Source of the DNA: Fulvivirga ligni
GTDB taxonomy: Bacteria; Bacteroidota; Bacteroidia; Cytophagales; Cyclobacteriaceae
Assembly (NCBI RefSeq): GCF_021389935.1
Contig: NZ_CP089979.1
Location: 3,453,001 to 3,517,000 of the forward strand
Direction of reading: 5' to 3'
Length of the DNA: 64,000 nucleotides
In this document: positions 45,981 to 55,335 of the stretch, one piece after another
Numbering within the stretch: the first letter of the stretch is position 1
Layout: each line of letters opens with the position of its first letter
Made by a program: the position numbers and the translations under genes
Notes under the pieces: generated by a model
Told to the model about the DNA's origin: nothing
Database searches by the model: none
The model's input: only the letters and a program-made list of their open reading frames with translations

Positions 45981-46925
45981 CTACTTCAAAAACAACTGCA
46001 TGTTTTCGGTCCATTCTTTTTCATGCTCAAAGACATAAATATTGTGACCAGAGCCCGGAATTATCTTTTTTGTTTTGGGCCCCGCTAAGTTAATGTAAAT
46101 CTGATCAATTTCTCTTTGTGTTACTCGTACATCATTTTCGCCATACATAAGCAGGGTAGGCGTGGTTATTTCCTTAGCGTAATCTGCAGGATTGTGTTTG
46201 AAGCTATTGTAGTCATTAATAAATCCGCCCCAAAACAATAGAATTTTAGACATGGGAAATGTTGGTACTCTGGTGCTTCTAAATCTGGCATTTACCGTTT
46301 CTTCCATGGTGCCAAAAGGACATTCTAGTAAAAGTGCCTGAGGCTTAAGGTCATCATAATCCTTCATGGCCTTCATAATGGCTGCAGCGCCCATGGAGTT
46401 GCCAAATAAATAAAGATTATCGTCAGGGTAGTTGGCTTGTAAATAGTCATACGCATCTTTTACCTGCACTGCTTCATAATAGCCTATCGAGGTGTGATTG
46501 CCTTCGGAGCCACCTGATCCCATGAAGTCGATGAGCAAGGTGTTGTATTTCATTTGGTTGAGGATGTGGGCTTTCTTCACCAGTTGTGATTTATTGCCGA
46601 TATAACCATGAAACATGATCACAGTGCCAATAGCACTATCCGCAGGGATATACCAGCCCTCTAGCTTGTGATTATAGCTATCAAAATGAACCACTTCATA
46701 TGGAGTTTCTGGCAGACGGTCATTTTCCGGGCGGGCCAGGTCTATACCTGTGAAAAGCATTTTAATTTTCACGTCCATGGTGCGGTTATCCTTTGGCGCA
46801 GACACTTCACCCGAGGTAGAAAAATGAGTAAACTTATAAGCATGAATAGCTGCTATGATATTCATAGCAGCGAAAATGATAAGGGCTGCAATCCCAATTT
46901 TTATAAGTAAACTCTTTCTTTTCAA
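45981..46925 (-). CDS. alpha/beta hydrolase, membrane-anchored
   Basis: 314 residues with an N-terminal anchor (about 7-28). Oxyanion segment FHGYIGN, nucleophile GNSMG with S177, acid D265 in YGENDVRV and H294 in GSGHNIY give the full triad; the lid region is between 200 and 250. Similar to BEM46-type serine hydrolases acting on lipids or esters. Operon neighbour of GPP34. Confidence 0.9.
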   Translation of the reverse strand: MKRKSLLIKIGIAALIIFAAMNIIAAIHAYKFTHFSTSGEVSAPKDNRTMDVKIKMLFTGIDLARPENDRLPETPYEVVHFDSYNHKLEGWYIPADSAIGTVIMFHGYIGNKSQLVKKAHILNQMKYNTLLIDFMGSGGSEGNHTSIGYYEAVQVKDAYDYLQANYPDDNLYLFGNSMGAAAIMKAMKDYDDLKPQALLLECPFGTMEETVNARFRSTRVPTFPMSKILLFWGGFINDYNSFKHNPADYAKEITTPTLLMYGENDVRVTQREIDQIYINLAGPKTKKIIPGSGHNIYVFEHEKEWTENMQLFLK

Positions 46926-46931
46926 TCCTTT

Positions 46932-47615
46932 TTAACTTGCTGTGCTTGCCGTAACAGCCGCTGTGGTGGCCACTACAGCTATTATGGTGGCAATGGATTC
47001 ATTAATCTCCTGGATAGCTTGGCTGGTAACCTGACCCATTTTGTCGCTCTCTAGCAGCTGCTTGATCTCTTTCTTGTAGGCTCGTCTATTTTCCTTACCA
47101 AAAACTTCCTTGATCAGCCCACTGGCACTTACTAATCCGAGTAACATAACATCCTCGGCATTTGGTTTCAACTGATGTGTCATTATGCTTGCCAACCTCC
47201 GTCTTATTTCATTTTCAGGTTGTTGATTCTGAGTAGGGTAGTGGGTAGTAGGGATTATCCAAAGGATCTTGCCCTCTTTTCTTTCTAGTATGTTTAAATC
47301 AATGAGTTTATCTAAGCTCTCGTATTTTAGTCTTTTAAATGATGAGCCAAAGTTGTTTACCCAATAACGCAGCTTTTTCTCTTTATTCGAGGCGATAATG
47401 ATGTCGAGATGCTTGTCTAGCATAATATCACTGGTTGAGGATGAGTCTTTTACCACCACCCGATCATTGTGAAGACCAATTTTCTCTTTCAAAGCAAGTT
47501 CCATCATCACCCCGCCAGCAAGCGCATATGGTAATGCAATAGAGTCTGATACAAAGTTTCCTTTATCATCATCCAATGCCAGAAGTGTAAGCTGATCTAA
47601 TAAATTCAAGTACAT
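46932..47615 (-). CDS. GPP34 (Golgi phosphoprotein 3-like) family protein
   Basis: 227 residues. MYLNLLDQLTLLALDDDKG, ALAGGVMMELALKEKI and the central helical part match GPP34, a eukaryotic phosphoinositide-binding fold with many bacterial relatives of unknown function. The C-terminus ends in a hydrophobic Ala/Thr/Val helix (IATIIAVVATTAAVTA) that may insert into a membrane. 4 bp after the upstream gene and 6 bp before the hydrolase gene. Confidence 0.88.
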   Translation of the reverse strand: MYLNLLDQLTLLALDDDKGNFVSDSIALPYALAGGVMMELALKEKIGLHNDRVVVKDSSSTSDIMLDKHLDIIIASNKEKKLRYWVNNFGSSFKRLKYESLDKLIDLNILERKEGKILWIIPTTHYPTQNQQPENEIRRRLASIMTHQLKPNAEDVMLLGLVSASGLIKEVFGKENRRAYKKEIKQLLESDKMGQVTSQAIQEINESIATIIAVVATTAAVTASTAS

Positions 47616-47619
47616 GGTG

Positions 47620-48957
47620 TTATTTTATGAATTGTATAAAAGCATTAACGTCAGTTTCTTTCATTTTGATTTCACCAGTCAGACTTAGAAATCTTTCACT
47701 CATATTTACAGGGCTTGCACTATTCAAACTACCAAATATCCTTACAGATGAAATATGACCGAATGAATTGTTTAATATTTTTTTGGTGTCAATTTTTTTA
47801 AAATTTGCATCAATACCAATTATATCAGTTGACACAATATTTCCTGTTGGGAAATTTTTTGTATTACCTATGTGCAGGTATTCACCCGTTTGAGTGGCAT
47901 TTAATTGATAAAGGGGAAAAAAATCTCTGTTAACTACTCCATTAGTTACCACAAGCTTGTCCTCTAGATAATTTAAGAGTTGATTTCCTTTAGTTTTGAT
48001 CATTAAATCTAGTGACGGTACCGTATCAGTGATTATTTCAGCGGTTTCCACTTTTTCGAAATCATCATTAAACTCATAGGTGATAATGGTATCACTTTGC
48101 GTTGTTTGCCCTTTAACTTCCAGGTCTATATAATCGTCATAGTAGGAAAGTAAGCTGTCCCACGAAAAGATGGTGCTATTCCATTCAAAGGTTTTTCCTG
48201 CTTCAATGGTTGGTCGGCCAGAAAACCAGATATGGGCCACACTATCTCGGTTAGTTTTTCTTATAGGGTTTGAAGTATTAAACTGAAGGTATCGCTGTAG
48301 AAATAGATTGGCTTTAATTTCTAATGAGCCATTTTTGAATGTACCTGTTATCTCAGAACTGTCCGATAGCGCAATGATGTCACTATTGGTAGCTTTTAGG
48401 CGTTCTATTTTATAATTACTGGCATCTTTTCTTTCAGTTTCTAGCAGTAAGTCCGCAAGAATGACTTTTACGTTGTCCTTGTTTAATGATATGGCTACAA
48501 ATAAGCGATCATCGTTGAAAACTAATTGTAAAAGATGATCTTTTGAATAACCATAGATATACTCGTTTTCGAACTCATAATGGTCTATAGATAATCGATT
48601 TTGTAAAAAAGACTTAATGTTTACACTATCCTTAATTTTTAAAGAGGTGAAATACGCATCAGGTGCATTATTGAGGTTATAAATGAAGAGATTGGCAGGA
48701 ATATTAAAGCTGGGAATATCTTCATCCTCATCAGTATCGGTGCTATCAGGGGCAGATTCTCCGAAATAATAACTAGGGTGGCCGATGGCGTTGAGAGCTA
48801 ACTTCTTGATAATCTGGTCTATATTAACCCTAACAATGACATCAGCATTTTCGGGAATGTGCCTGTAAGACCGTGTTTGCCTAATGGTTAGAAAAAGGTA
48901 TAAAATAAGAAGCAGCAATAGAATAACTATTGCTGCCCTTTTTAGAAATCTTAACAT
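47620..48957 (-). CDS. membrane-anchored extracytoplasmic protein, unknown
   Basis: 445 residues with one N-terminal helix (about 10-27) and a large beta-rich outside domain. HIPENADVIVRVNIDQII near the N-terminus parallels IPADAVMVGSIHGDEL of the DUF4836 protein encoded just upstream, so the two are probably distant relatives with a shared fold. 2 bp after the DUF4836 stop, translationally coupled. Confidence 0.7.
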   Translation of the reverse strand: MLRFLKRAAIVILLLLLILYLFLTIRQTRSYRHIPENADVIVRVNIDQIIKKLALNAIGHPSYYFGESAPDSTDTDEDEDIPSFNIPANLFIYNLNNAPDAYFTSLKIKDSVNIKSFLQNRLSIDHYEFENEYIYGYSKDHLLQLVFNDDRLFVAISLNKDNVKVILADLLLETERKDASNYKIERLKATNSDIIALSDSSEITGTFKNGSLEIKANLFLQRYLQFNTSNPIRKTNRDSVAHIWFSGRPTIEAGKTFEWNSTIFSWDSLLSYYDDYIDLEVKGQTTQSDTIITYEFNDDFEKVETAEIITDTVPSLDLMIKTKGNQLLNYLEDKLVVTNGVVNRDFFPLYQLNATQTGEYLHIGNTKNFPTGNIVSTDIIGIDANFKKIDTKKILNNSFGHISSVRIFGSLNSASPVNMSERFLSLTGEIKMKETDVNAFIQFIK

Positions 48958-48959
48958 AT

Positions 48960-51083
48960 TTATCGAGATAAATGGTCAATCAAGTCAATGAGGTAGGTGG
49001 TAGCGTCTACGTGCCCTTCAGGTACCTCCATAACGATTTCACTGTGTATCATGTTGTTTTTAATGCGCTCTGATCTAATGTAGAAGTCTGTTGCATTTTC
49101 CTGAGCATAATCTAACTTGTTTCTGAATTCTGATTCTCCAGGAGCCATTTTCTCAGGCGAGAAGTCTTCGAAAAGAGCCTTACTTTTAAAGTAAACGGTG
49201 TAGTTCCCGGTTTTAATAATTTTCTTATGCTTTTTAGAAACCTTAGTTTTAAAGCTATTAGTTACAATGGCGTTCATGTCTTTTTCTGAAGTACTCATAA
49301 AGAAAATGCCGTCTTTGATCATAAAGAAAAGATCCATTGGCATATCTCTTTTGGGTAATTCTACTTTATAAAACCCTGCTGTAGTGGGTGTTATCAAATG
49401 TTTTTCTGCCATGTAGCCAATAAGCTTACCTGTAAAGTCAGGTGACTCTGTAGATGCCATCACCAAAAATTCCGGAAGCGGCTCTTTCTTAGTTTTAGTT
49501 ACTTCTTTGAAGTTATAATCCTCATCATATTCATAGTCAGTGTAAGTCACTTCTTTTTCTCCTACACCAGAAACAAGAAATAGCAAATCACCTTTGATGA
49601 GGTCACCAATGGCTTCTTCATCAAGCATTAGGGAGAACAGATCTGTGGCTAGAGACATTTCTGCATCACTTACACCAGCTATGCCTTTATATTGTTCACT
49701 TATAATATCAGGATATGCCTTTAAAGCCTTTTCTACATTGATATTGTAGGCTAAATAGCCCAGCAGTTCGTCTTCATTGATATACTTAAAAAACTTCTTA
49801 TTGATCTTTTGATCGGTAGCTTCCTTATATGCTTTAGCTAAATCCTCTTTTAGCGTGACATCAAAATTCCAATTGGCAGCATCTTCATTGAGCATGAGGT
49901 TACATGACATTTCACCATAGTTCATATTGATTTTTGAGTACATGTTCATGATAGGGTTAAAGGAAGCTCCATCATTCATGGTTTTCATTAAAGCACCCAT
50001 ATTTCCTAGCCAGAAGTTAAGTACGGCGCCTTCCTTTACTTGAGTTAAGTATTTTTTGTTGTTCAAAATTGAATTTCCAGAAGGGTAGAAGGCACGCTCT
50101 GTGTAGTTAAGAATCCACTGCTTTTCTAGGTATTTCTTTTCGTTATAGTAATCCTTATAGTCCAGATTGCTCAGGTATTTATTCTCTTTAATGCTGAAGC
50201 TATCACTGAAGAACGTAGCATTCTTTGCTATGGAAGATGCCTTTTCTCTAAGTTCTTCACTTTCAATAGTAGTTATTGCCTTTTTTAAAGCATCATTTTT
50301 TGCTTTAAGAAATTGATCCAGATTGTCGGGGTCAGGTTTACTAATGCTGTCTACCTCGAGTGCTGCAGTACCAATTTCCTTTGACTTAGCCTCTAGTGCT
50401 TCAAGGCTTTCTGCAGTTAAACCCTCATTGATCTTCTCAATGAATTCGCCTTGAAATTCATTATACTGATTAAGGTAAAGCTGCAAGGGATAATTAAACA
50501 TAAAGGGAGGCTGAGCATTTGCTGCCTCTTCTCCATAAACCTCAGCTACTACGGCTTCAGCAGCAGCTTCTTCAGCTTGCTCTACTTTGCCTTCCACACC
50601 ACTAAAGTCATATCCATAGAAGTAACTGTCTATATAACTGCCAGAGCTTATGATTAGCTTCTGCTCGTCCCAGGTGATATAAGTGGTGCCACCCATCTTT
50701 TTGGTAGAGTAATTTCCACTTTTTGCCAGCTCTTCATCATCTTTCATCAAATCTGTGATTATCTGCGATTTATTAAGAGGAAGAATGAAATTGTAGTAAA
50801 GAATACTATCTGTAACAGCCATATAGAAGTAGCCAGACTTATGAATATCTACTCCTATAGATTCTAAAGAGTTGATCTCATAGGCAAGTGATTTAGATAG
50901 CTTTTCAAAGGCCTTTTTTAAATGAGTAATATCATGCAGTCTCTGAATTACCTGTGGTTTAAATAATTCATCACCATGAATACTGCCAACCATCACGGCA
51001 TCTGCAGGAATATATTGCCTCAAATCCTGGCTGAAGCCTGCCGTAGATATTAAAAATGTAAGTAGAAAAAGGAGTTTTTTCAT
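48960..51083 (-). CDS. DUF4836 family exported protein
   Basis: 707 residues, signal peptide LLFLLTFLISTAGFSQ. The opening DLRQYIPADAVMVGSIHGD and the repeated large beta-rich and helical blocks are typical of DUF4836, common in Bacteroidota and of unknown function. An Ala/Glu-rich insert (QAEEAAAEAVVAEVYGEEA) near residue 175 looks like an unstructured linker. Likely first or second gene of the operon running to 45596. Confidence 0.82.
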   Translation of the reverse strand: MKKLLFLLTFLISTAGFSQDLRQYIPADAVMVGSIHGDELFKPQVIQRLHDITHLKKAFEKLSKSLAYEINSLESIGVDIHKSGYFYMAVTDSILYYNFILPLNKSQIITDLMKDDEELAKSGNYSTKKMGGTTYITWDEQKLIISSGSYIDSYFYGYDFSGVEGKVEQAEEAAAEAVVAEVYGEEAANAQPPFMFNYPLQLYLNQYNEFQGEFIEKINEGLTAESLEALEAKSKEIGTAALEVDSISKPDPDNLDQFLKAKNDALKKAITTIESEELREKASSIAKNATFFSDSFSIKENKYLSNLDYKDYYNEKKYLEKQWILNYTERAFYPSGNSILNNKKYLTQVKEGAVLNFWLGNMGALMKTMNDGASFNPIMNMYSKINMNYGEMSCNLMLNEDAANWNFDVTLKEDLAKAYKEATDQKINKKFFKYINEDELLGYLAYNINVEKALKAYPDIISEQYKGIAGVSDAEMSLATDLFSLMLDEEAIGDLIKGDLLFLVSGVGEKEVTYTDYEYDEDYNFKEVTKTKKEPLPEFLVMASTESPDFTGKLIGYMAEKHLITPTTAGFYKVELPKRDMPMDLFFMIKDGIFFMSTSEKDMNAIVTNSFKTKVSKKHKKIIKTGNYTVYFKSKALFEDFSPEKMAPGESEFRNKLDYAQENATDFYIRSERIKNNMIHSEIVMEVPEGHVDATTYLIDLIDHLSR

Positions 51084-51161
51084 TTCAAAAAGTTGATAAA
51101 ATGTATGTATGCCTGTTATTGTATTCTGTTATAATATAGAAAAAATCAGCTATTGAAGCAT

Positions 51162-51845
51162 CTATTCTGCCAGTTCTATTTTGTTAGAAAGTGAAGTGTT
51201 TCCATTTATTACGTCTATTGCTGAGCACTTTAGCATAATGGCTTTCTTTGATTTTGAAAGTTTGGCCTTATCGTTACTAAAAGTCTTTACTTCACTACCA
51301 AACCGGTAAATGCAGGTATAAAAAGCATTGTCAAAAACCTCTTTATCATCACGCTCTAATTTGCCATACTTTTCCTGAGCACTGGTGTTAAAGGTATTGG
51401 CGCGGTTAAAGGTTTTGCTGGTATTGCTGTAAGTAAAAGAGGTAGTAAAAGGTTTTACTTTAAGCTTGTTAGTTAGTTCCTGTATTACCAGGTTAACATT
51501 TTTCACATGCTTAAAATCACAGCTCAGTGAGAAAATGAAATTATCAAAATCTACTTTTTTCTGAATATTGCTGAGACCATCAGACTCTTTTAAGTAGCTA
51601 ACTGCCTCAGAAAGAGCATGATTCACATCGGCTTCAGTAGGTACTTTATGACCGTTGATGCTGTCTAATAGCATAATAGAAGCCAGCTTGGTTTTGCTTT
51701 TGCTCAGATTCACAGTAAGTGTCATGGTGCCCGAACCATCATTATTTACATTAATCTCTTCAATAATGTCAAAACAAGAGGTGAGAGAAAATAACAATGC
51801 AATACAACTGAGCTTAAAAAATAGACGCTTGGTCTGGCTTCTCAT
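51162..51845 (-). CDS. lipoprotein, unknown function
   Basis: 227 residues, lipobox LTSC (Cys24). FDIIEEINVNNDGSGTMTLTV starts a beta-sandwich-like domain often seen in Bacteroidota lipoproteins adjacent to DUF4836 genes. Gap of 78 bp to the DUF4836 gene, so co-transcription is possible. Confidence 0.65.
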   Translation of the reverse strand: MRSQTKRLFFKLSCIALLFSLTSCFDIIEEINVNNDGSGTMTLTVNLSKSKTKLASIMLLDSINGHKVPTEADVNHALSEAVSYLKESDGLSNIQKKVDFDNFIFSLSCDFKHVKNVNLVIQELTNKLKVKPFTTSFTYSNTSKTFNRANTFNTSAQEKYGKLERDDKEVFDNAFYTCIYRFGSEVKTFSNDKAKLSKSKKAIMLKCSAIDVINGNTSLSNKIELAE

Positions 51846-51909
51846 TATTATGAATTTTTAAATAATAAATTACAAATCTAGAATTGGCTGTGTTAATTCA
51901 AAGCAAAAA

Positions 51910-52281
51910 CTATTCTATATTGCTACCAATCTTAAAATCAGGGTTATATATTAAGCCTATAAGGTTTCCCCACGGATCTTTTACCGTAGCAGTCATAAGT
52001 TCTCCACCCACATTTTCCGGTGCTTCATAAGCAGTGGCACCCAGGCTGATAAGTCGGTCATATTGAGCTTGAATGTCAATAACACCCCAATAAGTGGCCA
52101 CACTATTACCAGGAATCACTTCACCTTCATAAGGCATTACACCCAGCTCAAATCCACCAATGTTGAAACCTACATAGAATGGTTGATCAAAATAAGGCAC
52201 TGCTTTAAACGCCTTGCAATACCATTCTTTGCCCTTGGCTATGTCTGGTACTTTATAAATTGTGGTTCTTAATCCTAACAT
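51910..52281 (-). CDS. VOC (glyoxalase/bleomycin-resistance fold) protein
   Basis: 123 residues, one vicinal-oxygen-chelate module: TTIYKVPDIAKGKEWYCKAF, FYVGFNIGGFELGVMPYEG and VKDPWGNLIGLIYNP. Metal ligands of true glyoxalase I are not all obvious. Transcribed away from the ArsR-SRPBCC pair, sharing the control region. Confidence 0.85.
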   Translation of the reverse strand: MLGLRTTIYKVPDIAKGKEWYCKAFKAVPYFDQPFYVGFNIGGFELGVMPYEGEVIPGNSVATYWGVIDIQAQYDRLISLGATAYEAPENVGGELMTATVKDPWGNLIGLIYNPDFKIGSNIE

Positions 52282-52334
52282 GCCCTCAAATTATGAAATT
52301 TAATGATGTCATAGAAATTATTAGTGGTGCTAAT

Positions 52335-52381
52335 ATTGTGTAACAACATGGTTACGTATATATTTGTAATCAAACGGTTAC
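52335..52381 (+). promoter_or_regulatory. promoter and paired operator-like palindromes of the ArsR gene
   Basis: A Bacteroidota-type promoter: ATTG (52335-52338) as -33 element, 20 bases, then TATATTTG (52359-52366) as -7 element, 20 bp before the ATG at 52387. Two 16-bp sites of the form GTAA-N7-GTTAC, GTAACAACATGGTTAC (52340-52355) and GTAATCAAACGGTTAC (52366-52381), lie in the spacer and across the expected transcription start, 26 bp apart, as expected for autorepression. Confidence 0.65.
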
Positions 52382-52386
52382 AGATT

Positions 52387-52698
52387 ATGAGGAGAGATGT
52401 ATTTCAGGCCATTGCCGACCCTACCAGGCGGGAGATCATTCATATTTTGTCAAAGGCTCCGCTCACACCGAATGATGTGGCAGAACGATTTGATATTAGC
52501 AGGCCTGCCATTTCCAAACATATTAAAATACTGCATGAATGTGCGCTAATTTCAATAGAGCAAAGGGGCCGGCAACGCATTTGTAAGGCCCGACCGGAAA
52601 AGCTAAAGCAGGTGTCTGACTGGGTGGCCCAATACAGTGCTTTCTGGGACGAGAAGTTAAATGCCCTGGGTAGATTTTTAGATGAAAATAAAGACTAA
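52387..52698 (+). CDS. ArsR-family winged-helix repressor
   Basis: 103 residues starting MRRDVFQAIADPTRREIIHI; an upstream in-frame start (52324) would read through the promoter and is rejected. ArsR HTH: LTPNDVAERFDISRPAISKH. No cysteine metal-binding motif, and the ending WVAQYSAFWDEKLNALGRFL is typical of the ArsR group that is paired with an SRPBCC protein. Likely controls itself, the next gene and perhaps the divergent VOC gene. Confidence 0.9.
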   Translation: MRRDVFQAIADPTRREIIHILSKAPLTPNDVAERFDISRPAISKHIKILHECALISIEQRGRQRICKARPEKLKQVSDWVAQYSAFWDEKLNALGRFLDENKD

Positions 52699-52702
52699 TC
52701 AT

Positions 52703-53131
52703 ATGAGCGAAACAATTGTTAAAGAGCAAACTTATAATGCTCCGGTGGAGCGGGTTTGGAAGGCGATCACAGATAAAGATCAAATGAAGCAATGGTATTT
52801 TGATCTGGCCGAATTTAGACCTGAAGTAGGTTTTGAGTTTGAATTTCTGGGTAAAGGACACAAGGGCGAGAGCTACCTGCACAAATGCAAGATCGTAGAA
52901 GTGATTCCTTTAAAGAAGTTGAAACATACCTGGACGTATGAGAACTACGAAGGTGTTTCTTATGTCACTTTTGAACTCCTTGCTGATGGCGATCAAACCA
53001 CCGTTCGTCTCACTCATGAAGGTCTGGAGAGCTTCCCTCAGGATAATCCTGATTTTGCTGTTGAAAGCTTTAATGGTGGCTGGACTCAGCTCATAAGTAC
53101 TTTACTTAAGGATTTTGTAGAAAAAGGCTGA
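52703..53131 (+). CDS. SRPBCC (AHSA1-like) protein paired with ArsR
   Basis: 142 residues from the ATG at 52703, 4 bp after the ArsR stop. AHSA1 pattern: YNAPVERVWKAITDKDQMKQ, FEFEFLGKGHKGE, LKHTWTYENYEGVSYVTFEL, and a closing GGWTQLISTLLKDFVEKG. ArsR-SRPBCC pairs are widespread; the ligand is unknown. Confidence 0.9.
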   Translation: MSETIVKEQTYNAPVERVWKAITDKDQMKQWYFDLAEFRPEVGFEFEFLGKGHKGESYLHKCKIVEVIPLKKLKHTWTYENYEGVSYVTFELLADGDQTTVRLTHEGLESFPQDNPDFAVESFNGGWTQLISTLLKDFVEKG

Positions 53132-53205
53132 TAATATTTCAAATAACACAACCATTCATGTAATCCGCTGTGAATTATGTGGATGGTTCGTTTATATTAG
53201 CCCTA

Positions 53206-54006
53206 ATGATTATTCAAAAATGCTGCGCAGTACTTTACTGCTCTTTGTGCCTGTCCTTCTGCTCTTTAGCTCAAACTGACTTACCCAGATCTTATAATGT
53301 TGTCCAGACATCTACACCCATTGATATAGATGGAAAAGCCGATGAACAATGGTCTCAGGCTACATGGTCAGAGTCTTTCATTGATATTGAAGGACAAAAA
53401 ACTCCCAAGTATGACACCAGAATGAAGATGCTTTGGGATGACCAATATCTATACATTTATGCTGAAATGGAAGAGCCTCATGTCTGGGGAGATATCACCA
53501 AAAGAGATGAAATCATCTTCTTCAATAATGATTTTGAGGTGTTTATAGATCCTGATGGAGACACTCATAACTATATGGAGTTCGAAATCAATGCGTTGAA
53601 TACTGGCTGGGACTTATTCCTGACCAAACCTTATCGTAACCGACCAAAAGTTATTGATAACTGGGACATCAGAGGAATAAAATCAGCGGTTGACATTAAG
53701 GGCACATTGAATAACCCAACGGATATCGATACCGGCTGGTCAGTAGAAATAGCCATGCCATGGTCAGCACTCGGTGAAGCCGGATATAACCTGAAAGCAC
53801 CAGCAGGAAAGACCTGGAGAATAAACTTCTCACGGGTAAACTGGGATTATGAACTCGTTGATGGTAAATACTCAAGAAAAAAGGTAGATGGCAAATACTT
53901 ACCTGAATACAATTGGGTTTGGACTCCGCAAATAGCTATAGACATGCATCGTCCTGAAATGTGGGGCTATATTTATTTCTCAAAAAGTAATGATGATACT
54001 TTTTAA
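53206..54006 (+). CDS. exported carbohydrate-binding family 9-like protein
   Basis: 266 residues from the ATG at 53206, where MIIQKCCAVLYCSLCLSFCS is a signal peptide; the upstream start at 53170 dilutes it. CBM9-like domain: IDIDGKADEQWSQATWSESF, DDQYLYIYAEMEEPHVWG, FIDPDGDTHNYMEFEINALN and VEIAMPWSALG, with the aromatic residues of the sugar-binding face. Probably binds a plant or algal glycan. First of a run continuing to 56316. Confidence 0.9.
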   Translation: MIIQKCCAVLYCSLCLSFCSLAQTDLPRSYNVVQTSTPIDIDGKADEQWSQATWSESFIDIEGQKTPKYDTRMKMLWDDQYLYIYAEMEEPHVWGDITKRDEIIFFNNDFEVFIDPDGDTHNYMEFEINALNTGWDLFLTKPYRNRPKVIDNWDIRGIKSAVDIKGTLNNPTDIDTGWSVEIAMPWSALGEAGYNLKAPAGKTWRINFSRVNWDYELVDGKYSRKKVDGKYLPEYNWVWTPQIAIDMHRPEMWGYIYFSKSNDDTF

Positions 54007-54021
54007 AGGTCTGATGATCAG

Positions 54022-54228
54022 ATGATTGAGTATCAATTGTATGCACTTTATCGGCAGGTTTTTGAAAAAGGTAAGCAAGCAGTGAAGGATCAAAAAATGC
54101 TTATTAAGGGTAAAGAAATCCCTTTAATATTTGAAGAACACACTTCTGGTTGGAATCTTTACGTTGTTAGTCCATTCAGCAAAAAGAAAATTATTATAAA
54201 AGAAGATGGCAAATTGATTCATCTTTAA
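54022..54228 (+). CDS. small hypothetical protein in glycan cluster
   Basis: 68 residues, basic, no signal. It lies 15 bp after the CBM9-like gene and 19 bp before the hydrolase gene in the same direction, so its position supports coding. No family recognised. Confidence 0.55.
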   Translation: MIEYQLYALYRQVFEKGKQAVKDQKMLIKGKEIPLIFEEHTSGWNLYVVSPFSKKKIIIKEDGKLIHL

Positions 54229-54247
54229 ACCATACACTTACTAAACC

Positions 54248-55324
54248 ATGAACCTTACCTCCAAAACCTTAATAGCTTTCATCCTCTTGTTTTATGGATT
54301 GAATGCTATGGCTCAAACCGCTAAGGCAGATTTTAAATACTGGACCTGGCTTACCTACGATCAGAAAAAGAAGGATAAAGAATACAATAAGTTATTTCAT
54401 CATCTAAGAGAAAATGGGATTGATGCAGTACTGATTAATACCAATGGCAATCCAGATGATCTGAAGAAAATGGCAGGCCTTGCGGGTAAGGAAGGCCTGG
54501 AGGTACATGCCTGGATCATGGCCATGAACCGCCCCGGAGATAAAGTGGCCCTGCAACATCCTGACTGGTATACAGTGAGCCGCGAGGGAAAATCGTGCTA
54601 TGACACCCGTCCTTATGTTGATTATTATCAGTGGCTTTGCCCCACCAGAGAGGCCTCTCGTAACCATGTATTAGGCCTTGTAAAAGGATTAGCTGAAGTG
54701 GAGGGAGTTGCCAGTGTGCACCTGGATTACATTCGCTTTTCAGATATCTTTCTACCTATTGGTTTATTGCCTAAATATAACCTTACTCAAGACACAGAAT
54801 TGCCAGAGTTTGATTTCTGCTATTGCGATGTGTGCATCTCCGAGTTTGAAGATATGCATCACAAGAATCCGCGAGAAATGGAGCATCCTGAATTAGACAT
54901 AGAATGGAGGCAATTTCGTTTGAATAAAATTAAAGCAGTGGTTGATGATGCTTACAAAATAGCCCATGATCACAATAAGATATTAACAGCCGCAGTATTT
55001 CCTTATCCTGAAATGGCAGGCCGCATGGTGAGGCAGCGCTGGGATAAGTGGCAGATAGATGAGGTACTGCCCATGGTGTATCATAATTTCTATAATGAAG
55101 AAATAGACTGGATCGGCTGGGTAACACAGCAGGGTGTGAATGACCTGAAAGATACCGGCACCGGATTAAATACCGGAGTTTTCATTCCAGCTATACAGCC
55201 TGAGGAAATGGCTCAGGTCATAGACCAGGCCAAACAGAATGGTGCCAAAGGCATTGCCTTTTTTGATGCCAATGCTCTTACAGATGAGCACCTGGCCGTA
55301 ATAAAATCATCAAAAAAACCTTAA
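54248..55324 (+). CDS. putative glycoside hydrolase (GHL10/DUF187-like), exported
   Basis: 358 residues with signal peptide IAFILLFYGLNAMAQ. A (beta/alpha)8 barrel is suggested by GIDAVLINTNGNPDDL, LEVHAWIMAMNRPGD, YYQWLCPTREASRN, VASVHLDYIRFSD and VLPMVYHNFYNE; the HLDYIRF strand carries the family's conserved acidic residue. Cysteines in FCYCDVCISEF may bind a metal. Substrate unknown. Confidence 0.8.
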   Translation: MNLTSKTLIAFILLFYGLNAMAQTAKADFKYWTWLTYDQKKKDKEYNKLFHHLRENGIDAVLINTNGNPDDLKKMAGLAGKEGLEVHAWIMAMNRPGDKVALQHPDWYTVSREGKSCYDTRPYVDYYQWLCPTREASRNHVLGLVKGLAEVEGVASVHLDYIRFSDIFLPIGLLPKYNLTQDTELPEFDFCYCDVCISEFEDMHHKNPREMEHPELDIEWRQFRLNKIKAVVDDAYKIAHDHNKILTAAVFPYPEMAGRMVRQRWDKWQIDEVLPMVYHNFYNEEIDWIGWVTQQGVNDLKDTGTGLNTGVFIPAIQPEEMAQVIDQAKQNGAKGIAFFDANALTDEHLAVIKSSKKP

Positions 55325-55335
55325 CCCATTATAAC

